From the NCBI RefSeq assembly GCF_006968745.1, contig NZ_CP030118.1, forward strand, positions 5,678,340 through 5,742,339: a stretch of DNA of 64,000 bases. The letters are read 5' to 3'. The notes under the pieces were generated by a model. It was given only the letters and a program-made list of their open reading frames with translations, made no database searches and was not told the DNA's origin. The DNA is from Brasilonema sennae CENA114 (GTDB taxonomy: Bacteria; Cyanobacteriota; Cyanobacteriia; Cyanobacteriales; Nostocaceae). Shown in pieces: positions 26,621 to 34,658 of the stretch (position 1 is the stretch's first letter; every line of letters starts with the position of its first letter). The position numbers were made by a program, and so were the translations under genes.

Positions 26621-26720
26621 TGTTCTTGCTATAAAAAATTCGTATCGGCTCAATAAATCGGGGTAGCACAGAAAAATAAAAAGGTGAGCGAGGTACACGC
26701 AGCGTCATAAAATATGACAC

Positions 26721-28427
26721 ATGACGCAAAAACAATCGTTTAACAAGTCGAGAGAGGAGTTACTGCAAACCATTGAGCCGAAAGGGATTGCAGACGAATC
26801 AATGCGTCGTACCGTAGAGATCTTGCTGAACGTAATAGAACAATTACAATCAGAAGTTAAAGAGTTACAGCAAGAAAATCAACACTTGCGCTCTGAAAAC
26901 AACCGTCTGAAGGGAGAACAGGGAAAGCCAGATATAAAAGCTAAGAACAACAAAGGCTTAAAAGGCAACCATTCATCTGAAAAAGAGCGACAAATTCCAA
27001 AAAAGCACATTAAAGGCAGTAAAAACGCTCAGATAAAAATAGACCGAGAAGAAATATTAGAATATCCCCAAGAAAAACTACCAGCAGATGCACAATTCAA
27101 GGGTTACGAAGAAGTAATCGTTCAAGATATCACGTTCGCAACCGACAACGTATTATTCCGCAAACAGAAATACTACTCGCCATCACAGGGAAAAACTTAT
27201 TTGGCAGAACTACCCGGTGGTTACGAAGGAGAATTCGGTTCAGGAATAAAAGCTTTAGTGATTAGTTTGTACTATGGGGGTAACATCACCCAAGGCAAAC
27301 TGTTAGAGTTTTTAGACGACATTGGCATTTTCATTTCAGCAGGTCATTTATCTAACCTGTTGATCAAAAACCACTCTGATTTTGAAAGCGAGAAAACTGA
27401 AATCTACGAATCAGGACTAGCTAGCAGTCCCTGGCAACATTTTGACCAAACAGGTGCCCGCGTTGGTGGAGTCAACTACACTACCAATGTAGTGTGCAAT
27501 CCTTTGTATACGGTCTACTTTACAACTCCCAACAAAGACCGATTGAGCGTACTTCAAGGATTGCAAAACGGACGAGAACTTGAGTTTATTCTTAACCCAC
27601 TCACCTTCTCACTGCTGGAGATCTTCCAACTACCAACTAAATGGAAGAATTCTCTAAAACTCTTGCCCCAAGAAACTGTATTGAATTCAACAGAGTTTAA
27701 TGCCCTACTTAATACATATGTACCCAAATTAGGCTCTCAACAACGTACCCGTGTTTTAGAAGCAGCAGCGATCGCTTTTTATCATCAGCAAACCGACTGG
27801 CCAGTTGTGCATACTCTCGTATGTGATGATGCTCCTCAGTTCAAGTTACTGACTGATGATTTGGCTTTGTGCTGGGTACACGAAGGACGACACTACAAGA
27901 AGTTAAGTCCGGTGGTCACTTGTCATCAAAAAGCTCTTGATGACTTTTTGGATGATTTCTGGGATTACTACGCAGACTTACTAGCTTACAGAGATTCTCC
28001 TAGTGAGCAAACAGCAGAAAAACTACGGTATGAATTTTGGGAACTTTTCAACACCGATAGTGGTTATCAGCAGTTGGATGAACGAAAACGATTAACTGCT
28101 GCAAAAATATCGGAGTTGCTTCTAGTTTTAGAGCATCCGGAATTGCCATTGCACAATAATCCTGCGGAGTTAGCCGCAAGGACAATGGTACAGCGACGCA
28201 ATATTAGTTATGCAACTCAGACTACTGAGGGTACCAAAGCTTGGGATACTTTTATGTCTCTGGTTGCCACTACTCGTAAGTTAGGAATCAGTTTTTTTGA
28301 GTATGTGCGCGATACGCGCAGCGTCAAGCCTCCGGCTTATCGCATTTCTCAAATTGAATTCATTCCATCCTTGGCTCAAATTATTCGTGAGAAATCTTCT
28401 GTTCATCCCTTGGGTTGGTCGTGGTAG
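26721..28427 (+). CDS. IS66-like transposase
   Basis: A 568-residue transposase. The N-terminal ~100 residues form a coiled coil and a basic linker (EVKELQQENQHLRSENNRLK). The catalytic core shows WQHFDQTGARVGG, then VCDDAPQFKLLTDDLALCWV with EGRHYKKL, and the C-terminal Glu region LPLHNNPAELAARTMVQRRN, matching the IS66 DDE family. The frame is intact. Near the C-terminus a 35-bp segment (28309-28343) adds nine codons (after EYVRD) without breaking the frame; without it the protein would read EYVRDRISQI. The element may still be active. Confidence 0.88.
   Translation: MTQKQSFNKSREELLQTIEPKGIADESMRRTVEILLNVIEQLQSEVKELQQENQHLRSENNRLKGEQGKPDIKAKNNKGLKGNHSSEKERQIPKKHIKGSKNAQIKIDREEILEYPQEKLPADAQFKGYEEVIVQDITFATDNVLFRKQKYYSPSQGKTYLAELPGGYEGEFGSGIKALVISLYYGGNITQGKLLEFLDDIGIFISAGHLSNLLIKNHSDFESEKTEIYESGLASSPWQHFDQTGARVGGVNYTTNVVCNPLYTVYFTTPNKDRLSVLQGLQNGRELEFILNPLTFSLLEIFQLPTKWKNSLKLLPQETVLNSTEFNALLNTYVPKLGSQQRTRVLEAAAIAFYHQQTDWPVVHTLVCDDAPQFKLLTDDLALCWVHEGRHYKKLSPVVTCHQKALDDFLDDFWDYYADLLAYRDSPSEQTAEKLRYEFWELFNTDSGYQQLDERKRLTAAKISELLLVLEHPELPLHNNPAELAARTMVQRRNISYATQTTEGTKAWDTFMSLVATTRKLGISFFEYVRDTRSVKPPAYRISQIEFIPSLAQIIREKSSVHPLGWSW
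28309..28343 (+). repeat. HIP1-targeted 27-bp mini-element, copy in the IS66-like transposase
   Basis: 35 bp beginning GCGATACGCGCAGCG and ending GGCTTATCGC. Removing 27 bp restores a HIP1 octamer GCGATCGC and the coding sequence V-R-D-R-I. Close relatives are at 32243-32277 and, inverted, at 48880-48914. Confidence 0.75.
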
Positions 28428-28532
28428 TTTGAATCACTGTCTACCCCGAATTATTGAGCCGATACGTAATAATTATATTTTTTTAATTAGGCAACGAAGT
28501 GCAGCAACCTCAAATCTAAAATCCTCAAATCC

Positions 28533-30314
28533 CTACGGCATTCGCCAAATTTTGATAGTCTTGTCGGCACTCCCACTCACCAAAGTCTTGCCATCCGGGC
28601 TGATGGCGACGGAAGTAACCACGTTGGTATGCCCGGTGAGGGTAGATTGCAACTCTGGTGTTTGCAGATTCCAAATCTTGATAGTCGAGTCGGTACTCCC
28701 ACTCACCAAAGTCTTGCCATCCGGGCTGATGGCGACGGAATAAACCGAGTAGGTATGCCCAGTCAGAGTAGATTGCAACTCTGGTGTTTGCAGATTCCAA
28801 ATCTTGATAGTGCTGTCGAAACTCCCACTCACCAAAGTCTTGCCATCCGGGCTGATGGCGACGGAAACAACCCAGTAGGTATGCCCAGTCAGGGTAGATT
28901 TCAATTCACCCGTTTGCAGATTCCAAATCTTGATAGTGTTGTCCCAACTCCCACTCACCAAAGTCTTGCCATCCGGGCTGATGGCGACGGAATTAACCGA
29001 GTCGGTATGCCCAGTCAGGGTAGATTTCAACTCTCCGGTTTGCAGATTCCAAATCTTGATAGTCTTGTCAATACTCGCACTCACCAAAGTCTTGCCATCC
29101 GGGCTGATGGCGACGGACCAAACCCAGTCGGTATGCCCAGTCAGGGTAGATTTCAGAAAGAAACTACTTGGTGGGCTGGTAATGAGAAATATCGGATTAA
29201 CCGGAAATACTTCATATCGAAAATACCCATAGATTTCAGTTCCTACCAACCCCAGCAACAGGATGGCACCACCCAACAGCAATGAGCTTTTGAACTTGCC
29301 TTTCTGCTTGGCTGAAGTTGCAGGCAGTGCTGGTAACGGTTGAGGTGACTGTACTGTCAGAGGTACGGAAGGCGGAGGTGGTGACGGTTGAGGCGGCTGT
29401 ACTGTCGGAGGTACAGCAGGCGGTGGTGGCGGTGGATTCAAATCTTGTAAAACTTCCCCTGCTGACTGATAACGCTGCTGGTAGTCTTCTTCCAGCAACT
29501 TATCTAGGATACGCCCGAATTGCTGACTCACGCTTTGCTGCAAATGCTGTCGCCAAGAGGACACCCACCCATAACCTTGTTTATTAAACAGTTCCCTAGG
29601 CTGAATACCACTGAGCAGATGAAAGCAAGTTGCACCCAAACTGAATAAATCACTTGCTGGGTAAGCTTCGCCACCCTGCATTTGTTCCAATGGTGCATAA
29701 CCAAAAGTGCCAATGGTTGTTCCTTGTCCAGACATGACTGTTTGTGTCAGTTGCTTGGAAGCACCAAAATCTATCAACACCAATTTGCCATCACTGCTGC
29801 GACGAATAATATTCCCTGGCTTGATATCGCGGTGAATAACTTTGTGCTGATGAACAATCTTTAGTATGTTTAACAAATCAACCAATAATTCCCGAATTTG
29901 CTGCTCACTGAAACGGCCCTGCTGTTTTAATTCATCTGATAAATCTTGCCCATCAATAAACTGCTGCACCAAATACAGGCGATTATCTTGCTCAAAATAT
30001 GCCAGAAGCGTCGGAATTTGTGGATGATCCCCTAACTGTTGCAAACGTATTGCTTCTTGCTCAAATAGTTCCTTTGCTTTTTGAAACGCGCCAGTTCCTT
30101 GTACTTGTGGTGCTAATTGCTTGATAACGCACTTTTCCTTCAGTTTGTCAACATCCTCTGCCAGATAAGTTTTGCCAAATCCCCCGCTACCTAATGATTT
30201 TATCGGGCGGTAGCGATTTCTCAGCACTACCAGTCCTGTTCCGCAGTTAGGGCAAAACATTGTGCCATCAGGATTAGGCGGATTGTGGCAAGCTGGATTG
30301 AGGCAGCATATCAT
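28533..30314 (-). CDS. Ser/Thr protein kinase with zinc-ribbon N-terminus and five WD40 repeats
   Basis: 593 residues. The N-terminal four-Cys ribbon (CLNPACHNPPN, FCPNCG) is followed by a Hanks-type kinase with GSGGFGKTY, the lysine in CVIKQL, HRDIKPGN, IDFGAS and APLEQ, all intact. A Pro-rich linker and one membrane segment (LLLGGAILLLGLVGTEIYGY) come next. Five nearly identical 42-residue WD40 repeats (LTGHTxxVxSVAISPDGKTL) form the C-terminus. Five repeats are fewer than the usual seven-bladed propeller. I chose the ATG at 30314 because the paralogue upstream conserves it; an upstream ATG at 30350 is frame-shifted in that copy. Cyanobacterial members signal in stress responses. Confidence 0.9.
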   Translation of the reverse strand: MICCLNPACHNPPNPDGTMFCPNCGTGLVVLRNRYRPIKSLGSGGFGKTYLAEDVDKLKEKCVIKQLAPQVQGTGAFQKAKELFEQEAIRLQQLGDHPQIPTLLAYFEQDNRLYLVQQFIDGQDLSDELKQQGRFSEQQIRELLVDLLNILKIVHQHKVIHRDIKPGNIIRRSSDGKLVLIDFGASKQLTQTVMSGQGTTIGTFGYAPLEQMQGGEAYPASDLFSLGATCFHLLSGIQPRELFNKQGYGWVSSWRQHLQQSVSQQFGRILDKLLEEDYQQRYQSAGEVLQDLNPPPPPPAVPPTVQPPQPSPPPPSVPLTVQSPQPLPALPATSAKQKGKFKSSLLLGGAILLLGLVGTEIYGYFRYEVFPVNPIFLITSPPSSFFLKSTLTGHTDWVWSVAISPDGKTLVSASIDKTIKIWNLQTGELKSTLTGHTDSVNSVAISPDGKTLVSGSWDNTIKIWNLQTGELKSTLTGHTYWVVSVAISPDGKTLVSGSFDSTIKIWNLQTPELQSTLTGHTYSVYSVAISPDGKTLVSGSTDSTIKIWNLQTPELQSTLTGHTNVVTSVAISPDGKTLVSGSADKTIKIWRMP

Positions 30315-30509
30315 AACTGTGCTTTTATCGGCAGACTTATTTATTATCATCTAGCTACAAGGTGTTCCTGGCAGAAACCGCACAATAGTAGATAAATTTG
30401 AGTGTTTGTGACATACTCCTGATGCTGATGCGACGCATAGAGCGCGGGCAACGAGCGTGATCCCTGGCAACCCATCGGGCGTTTCCTGAGCTTTAAGGAC
30501 GGGATCAGC

Positions 30510-31853
30510 CTACGGCATTCGCCAAATCTTGACAGTGTTGTCGTGACTCCCACTCACCAAAGTCTTGTCATCCGGGGTGATGGCGACGGAATAAACCGAG
30601 TTGGTATGCCCCTCAAGGGTAGATTTCAACTCTGGTGTTTGCAGATTCCAAATCCTGATAGTGTTGTCCCAACTCCCACTCACCAGAGTCTTGTCATCTG
30701 GGCTGATGGCGACGGACCAAACCCCCTCGGTATGCCCAGTCAGAGTAGATTTCAGAAAAAAACTACTTGGTGGGCTACCAACGAGAAACGGATTAAACGG
30801 AAATACTTCATATCGAAAATACCCATAGATTTGAGTTCCTACCAACCCCAGCAACAGGATGGCACCACGCAGCTTTAAGTTGCCTTTCTGCTTGGCTGAA
30901 GTTGCAGGCGATCTTGATGACGGTTGAGGCAACAAGTGTACTCTCGGAGGTACAGCAGATGGTAGTGGCGGTGGATTCAAATCTTGTAACACTTGCTGCG
31001 CTGACTGATAACGCTGGTGGTAGTCTTGTTGCAGCAACTTATCTAAAATACGCCCGAATTGCTGACTCACGCTTTGCTGCAAATGCTGTCGCCAAAAGGA
31101 CACCCATCTATAACCTTGTTTATTAAACAGTTCCCTAGGCTTAATACCACTGAGCAAATGAAAGCAAGTTACGCCCAAGCTGTATAAATCACTTGCTGGA
31201 TACGCTTCGCCACTCTGCATTTGTTCCAATGGTGCATAACCAAGGCTGCCAATAATTGTTCCTTGTTCAGACATGACTGTTTGTGTCAGTTGCTTGGAAG
31301 CACCAAAGTCTATCAACACCAATTTGCGATCGCTGCTGCGACGAATGATATTTCCTGGCTTGATATCGCGGTGAATAACTTTGTGCTGATGAACAATCTT
31401 TAGTATGTTTAACAAATCAACCAATAATTCCCGAATTTGCTGCTCACTGAAACGGCCCTGCTGTTTTAATTCATCTGATAAATCTTGCCCATCAATAAAC
31501 TGCTGCACCAAATACAAACGATTATCTTGCTCAAAATATGCTAGCAACGTGGGAATTTGTGGATGATCCCCTAACTGTTGCAAACGGGTTGCTTCTTGCT
31601 CAAATAGTTCCTTTGCCTTTTGAAACGCCCCAGTTTCTTGTATTTGTGGCGCAAATTGCTTAAGAAAGCACTTTTCCTTCAGTTTGTCAAGATCCTCTGC
31701 CAGATAAGTTTTGGCAAATCCCCCGCTACCTAATGATTTTATGGGGCGGTAGCGGTTTCTCAGCACCACCAGTCCTGTTCCGCAGTTGGGGCAAAACATT
31801 GTGCCATCGGAATTAGGCGGATTGTGGCAAACTGGATTGAGACAGCATGTCAT
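30510..31853 (-). CDS. Ser/Thr protein kinase, tandem paralogue with two WD40 repeats
   Basis: A 447-residue paralogue of the adjacent kinase and near-identical over the kinase domain. The Cys ribbon (CLNPVCHNPPN, FCPNCG), GSGGFAKTY, HRDIKPGN and IDFGAS are intact; the catalytic-lysine region reads CFLKQF. The Pro linker is shorter and one membrane segment remains (GAILLLGLVGTQIYGYFRY). Only two WD40 repeats follow (TEGVWSVAISPDDK, TNSVYSVAITPDDK) before the same KIWRMP ending. The upstream DNA is also duplicated, marking a tandem duplication of about 1.5 kb with later loss or gain of repeats. Confidence 0.88.
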   Translation of the reverse strand: MTCCLNPVCHNPPNSDGTMFCPNCGTGLVVLRNRYRPIKSLGSGGFAKTYLAEDLDKLKEKCFLKQFAPQIQETGAFQKAKELFEQEATRLQQLGDHPQIPTLLAYFEQDNRLYLVQQFIDGQDLSDELKQQGRFSEQQIRELLVDLLNILKIVHQHKVIHRDIKPGNIIRRSSDRKLVLIDFGASKQLTQTVMSEQGTIIGSLGYAPLEQMQSGEAYPASDLYSLGVTCFHLLSGIKPRELFNKQGYRWVSFWRQHLQQSVSQQFGRILDKLLQQDYHQRYQSAQQVLQDLNPPPLPSAVPPRVHLLPQPSSRSPATSAKQKGNLKLRGAILLLGLVGTQIYGYFRYEVFPFNPFLVGSPPSSFFLKSTLTGHTEGVWSVAISPDDKTLVSGSWDNTIRIWNLQTPELKSTLEGHTNSVYSVAITPDDKTLVSGSHDNTVKIWRMP

Positions 31854-32009
31854 AACTGTGCTTTTATCGGCAGACTTAATTTATTATACTTAGCTACAAG
31901 CTATCCTCAGTAGAAACCGCAAAAAAGTAGAAAATTTTGAGTCTTTCTCAAAAACCGAGTTTCTAACAAGTCGCCATTTGGGGCTTATATAATCGCAATC
32001 CTTGAGGAG

Positions 32010-32079
32010 TTGTGAGAATTGAAAAACCAAGATCCCCGACTTATGGTGAGAAGTCGGGGATCTGTTTGTAACACTCACT
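32010..32079. repeat. Hairpin repeat, copy 1 (GATCCCCGACTT family)
   Basis: 12-bp perfect stem GATCCCCGACTT (32031-32042) and AAGTCGGGGATC (32051-32062), preceded by TTGTGAGAATTGAAAAAC. A second copy with the same flank lies at 55060-55126. Confidence 0.75.
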
Positions 32080-32245
32080 CATCCCGATTTATACTCATTG
32101 CCCTCAATTGCTTTGCTAAACGTTCAGCGCGTTGTTGTGCCAATTCTGCTGTTGTCGTTCTTGTTGTAACAATAACTCTGCTTGTTGAGCTGGTTCTTGT
32201 CCAGTGAGCAATGCGATACCTCTAGCAGCATCTGTTCTTTGGGCG
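32075..32245 (-). pseudogene. Decayed 3' fragment of a coiled-coil or Uma2-type gene
   Basis: On the minus strand one frame reads ALLTGQEPAQQAELLLQQER. After a frameshift it continues AELAQQRAERLAKQLRAMS and ends INRDE-stop. Such Gln/Ala/Glu-rich tails ending in RAERLAxxLRxxxI are common at the C-terminus of cyanobacterial Uma2 proteins. No start or catalytic part is left. Confidence 0.45.
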
Positions 32246-32277
32246 ATACGCACAAGCTAAAGCCTCTGGCTTATCGC
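32243..32277 (+). repeat. HIP1-targeted 27-bp mini-element, intergenic copy
   Basis: 35 bp starting GCGATACGCACAAGC and ending GGCTTATCGC, matching the copy at 28309-28343 at most positions. Deleting 27 bp would leave GCGATCGC. Confidence 0.65.
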
Positions 32278-32325
32278 CCAACTTCAAAGGATATAATCTA
32301 TTCGGCTAAATTGAGGCGAAAATGC

Positions 32326-33207
32326 ATGAAAAAAATGTGGATACTAGCAGGAGTATTTATCAGTGCGACTGTGCTGCTTTTGTTTTTTCGTACTGCAACA
32401 TCAAAACAAACAAACTTAATCACCAAAACCATGAACTATGAGCAACGTAATTTACCAAACAGCATTGTCCATATCTTGAGAGTTCCTGCTCATAGCCAAT
32501 TTATAGTAACTCCTGCATTGTCATCACAACTAAATACAGTAGAGGAAGTTGCCAAAAAGCATCAAGCAGTTGCCATCATCAATGCTGGCTTTTTTGATCC
32601 AGTCAACCAAAAAACAACATCTATTGTTTTTCAACAAGGAAAACTAACGGGTAATCCTAAAGACAATCAGCGATTGGTAGATAATCCTGACCTAAAACCT
32701 TACCTCAACAAGATTCTCAATCGTACAGAATTTCGGCGATACTTGTGCGAGCAAACTATCCGTTACTCTATCACTCTCCACAGTGAGCCTCCAGCTGGAG
32801 GTTGTCAATTAGTTGATGCTGTGGGTGGTGGTCCCCAACTCTTACCAGAACTAACCTCAGTCCAAGAAGGTTTTGTAGATAACGCTAACAAAAGAGATGC
32901 TCTTGGTAGTACCAAACCCAATGCTCGAAGTGCTATTGGTATTATCAGTGATGGCAGCATTGTTTTGGTGATGGTTGCTCAAAAACCAAATACTCCTGGT
33001 AACTCTGGGATGTCCTTGCCAGAACTGGCTCATTTTATGAAAACTCTTGGTGTTGAGAAAGCGATGAATCTGGATGGTGGAAGTTCGTCTTCGCTTTATT
33101 ATGACGGCAAAACCTTCTATGGAAAAGTTGATTCAAAGGGAAATCTGGTAAAACGACCAGTGAAGTCAGTTTTAATCATTCAGGAAACTTTGTCAGAGGT
33201 TAAATAG
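32326..33207 (+). CDS. Phosphodiester glycosidase (NAGPA-domain) family protein
   Basis: A 293-residue protein with an N-terminal signal or anchor segment (MWILAGVFISATVLLLFF). The NAGPA/DUF2233-type fold is shown by AIINAGFFDP, DAVGGGPQLL, NARSAIGIISDG and the conserved MNLDGGSSSSLYYDG near the C-terminus. The family includes the human enzyme that uncovers mannose-6-phosphate and bacterial exopolysaccharide-associated proteins. The bacterial role is probably removal or cleavage of a periplasmic glycoside. The ATG at 32326 has GAGG eight bases before it and TATAAT at 32292-32297. Earlier in-frame codons read through the mini-element and are not a credible start. Confidence 0.85.
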   Translation: MKKMWILAGVFISATVLLLFFRTATSKQTNLITKTMNYEQRNLPNSIVHILRVPAHSQFIVTPALSSQLNTVEEVAKKHQAVAIINAGFFDPVNQKTTSIVFQQGKLTGNPKDNQRLVDNPDLKPYLNKILNRTEFRRYLCEQTIRYSITLHSEPPAGGCQLVDAVGGGPQLLPELTSVQEGFVDNANKRDALGSTKPNARSAIGIISDGSIVLVMVAQKPNTPGNSGMSLPELAHFMKTLGVEKAMNLDGGSSSSLYYDGKTFYGKVDSKGNLVKRPVKSVLIIQETLSEVK

Positions 33208-33302
33208 ATAATTTGGGTTACTTTAGTTAATCTCAGTTGCTAGTTTTAAATAGTAACAATTGTTACAAAAAGTCTAGTATTTTTACATGTCTGAGCTTGG
33301 AA

Positions 33303-33602
33303 CTATTGACCCCATTCTAACGTAATCTCTATATTCGCTGTATTGGAACCCTTTACTAGTAAAGCGGTAAGTCTACCAGATTCAATCGCAATATCAACAC
33401 CAAACTTTACACTTGCTCTATCTGGCTTAACCTTGTGTAATGCTTCGACAATTTCTTTGGTCAACGATTCAATAGCGGTGGTAACTTCTTCAAAAGGTCG
33501 AGATTGAAAATTTACTTTGCGATCGCCTATCTGTGTCGCTTCAACTCTAACACTTGTACCATCAGTTAGTTCCACTGTAATTATTTTGGTTTGAAGTTCC
33601 AT
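33303..33602 (-). CDS. Trypsin-co-occurring domain (Trypco1, CU044_2847-like) protein
   Basis: A 99-residue single-domain protein: TVELTDGTSVRVEATQ, then PFEEVTTAIESLTKEIVEAL, then VKFGVDIAIESGRLTALLVK and a closing IEITLEW. This layout matches the CU044_2847 or Trypco1 family described in comparative studies of bacterial conflict systems, where it sits beside trypsin-like proteases and NTPases. Here no protease is adjacent; the nearest trypsin-like gene in the window is at 8669. Function is unknown. It lies convergent to the NAGPA gene and about 200 bp from the SWIM gene on the same strand. Confidence 0.75.
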   Translation of the reverse strand: MELQTKIITVELTDGTSVRVEATQIGDRKVNFQSRPFEEVTTAIESLTKEIVEALHKVKPDRASVKFGVDIAIESGRLTALLVKGSNTANIEITLEWGQ

Positions 33603-33821
33603 GTGTCTTCGACTGGATTACTCTGCTTTTATAGCATTCCATCGTTCAACTAATTATCAGGAAGACAAAAAATATACCAAAGCGAAGTCCAAATTTGGCT
33701 GTACAGATGCTGGTAACAATCACCTGACCAGTTTTCACTTGGGAGTCAAAGTGCACCACTTCTATAAGTCTGGATGTACTTTGAAGTTGAAATCCCCATC
33801 TTGACTGTTTTCATCATTATC

Positions 33822-34658
33822 TTAACCTCCTCCAACATTCATTGCAGCCAAAACAGCCTTCTGGCTAACATCTTTGTACACTGTGTCTAAATACTTCATC
33901 ACCACATCAGCTGCGGTTAAATTTGTTAAATTTTCCTCTTCCTTAGCCAAAGGAATTGACCCCAACACATCTAAAATCGTTTCGCCTGTTGATGGTACAA
34001 TAACGACTAAAGAAGATTCCAATGGCTCATTGTATTGCCAGAAAGATTCGATTTTTACAGAGAATCGTTTCTCGTGTGTTGACTCTTGAACCTCAGATGG
34101 TTCGTTTTGTGAAGTTTTAACAGTTTTGCTGCGTAGGTGACGTAAATCACTGATAATTTTCTCTTTTGTGCTTCCCCGTAATTTAAAAAGAACAAATGGA
34201 TCTTCACTAAAGCGATCGCCTAACTGATAGTAAACTGCAGCGACATGTTTGCAAGGGTTAGCTTTATCAGGACAAGAGCATTTACTATGGACATCAGATA
34301 AGGTAAAAGGAAATAGGGAAAGACCATTAGCAGTGAAAACATCTTCCATATTTTGCGGCATTTCTCCTGCTAGTAGCTTGGCAGAAAACATTGATTTTTG
34401 AGACATTGTTTCAATCACATAACCCCACTGTTCCTCAGTAAAAGGATCAAGGGACAAAGAAACTTTGTATGGTTCTTGTTCACTACCTTGTACTCTAGCT
34501 AATACCTTTGCACCTTGAAACTCAATGCTAAGAACATTTCCCTGACGTGCATAAATTCTTCCACGTTCCAAACGTTTCTTAAAACGATAGGAATCTAACA
34601 AATCAAGCCACCGTTGGGACCACCATTCTCGACTTCCTTGAAGGGTATCATTTGTCAT
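33822..34658 (-). CDS. SWIM zinc-finger protein, partner of SNF2 helicase
   Basis: A 278-residue protein with a SWIM motif at about residues 125-145 (CSCPDKANPCKHVAAVYY, ligands C-x-C-xn-C-x-H). The N-terminus reads GSREWWSQRWLDLLDSYRFK, the usual start of this cyanobacterial family. It overlaps the SNF2 helicase stop by 4 bp (TCAT on the plus strand), so the two are co-translated. SWIM domains bind DNA or protein. Pairing with an SNF2 ATPase suggests a chromosome- or repair-related remodeller, but the role is not established. Confidence 0.88.
   Translation of the reverse strand: MTNDTLQGSREWWSQRWLDLLDSYRFKKRLERGRIYARQGNVLSIEFQGAKVLARVQGSEQEPYKVSLSLDPFTEEQWGYVIETMSQKSMFSAKLLAGEMPQNMEDVFTANGLSLFPFTLSDVHSKCSCPDKANPCKHVAAVYYQLGDRFSEDPFVLFKLRGSTKEKIISDLRHLRSKTVKTSQNEPSEVQESTHEKRFSVKIESFWQYNEPLESSLVVIVPSTGETILDVLGSIPLAKEEENLTNLTAADVVMKYLDTVYKDVSQKAVLAAMNVGGG

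Larger units (their letters stand above)
26641..28466 (+). mobile_element. IS66-like insertion sequence (about 1.83 kb)
   Basis: Terminal inverted repeats of about 28 bp: the left end begins CGTATCGGCTCAATAAATCG (26641) and the right end, on the minus strand, begins CGTATCGGCTCAATAATTCG (from 28466). They bracket one full-length transposase gene. The flanking eight bases (AAAAAATT left, TAATAATT right) agree at only six positions, so no clean target duplication remains. The accessory orfA/orfB of classical IS66 are absent. Confidence 0.8.
31854..32325. other. Intergenic region with hairpin repeat, gene relic and mini-element
   Basis: Holds the start-side flank of the second kinase, a hairpin repeat (32010-32079), a decayed coding fragment (32075-32245, minus), a 35-bp HIP1-type mini-element (32243-32277) and the promoter of the next gene, with TATAAT at 32292-32297. 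Confidence 0.6.

Noticed and set aside
28540..29160. Regularly spaced near-identical direct repeats of about 126 bp, at first glance array-like
   Set aside because: They encode WD40 repeats of the kinase on the minus strand; spacing and coding potential explain them. Not a CRISPR array.
28629..29285. 218-codon plus-strand ORF with repetitive sequence
   Set aside because: It is the antisense shadow of the WD40 repeats and has no ribosome site.
32182..32325. 48-codon N-terminal extension of the NAGPA-domain gene
   Set aside because: The extension reads through the intergenic mini-element and promoter; the ATG at 32326 has a ribosome site and a signal sequence right after it.
33264..33285. Palindrome GTAACAATTGTTAC between convergent genes as a terminator
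   Set aside because: The only homopolymer run next to it is on the wrong side for the minus strand and is A rather than T on the plus strand.
33601..33804. 67-codon ORF divergent from the Trypco1 gene
   Set aside because: The start is the complement of that gene's start codon, with no ribosome site and no recognisable sequence.
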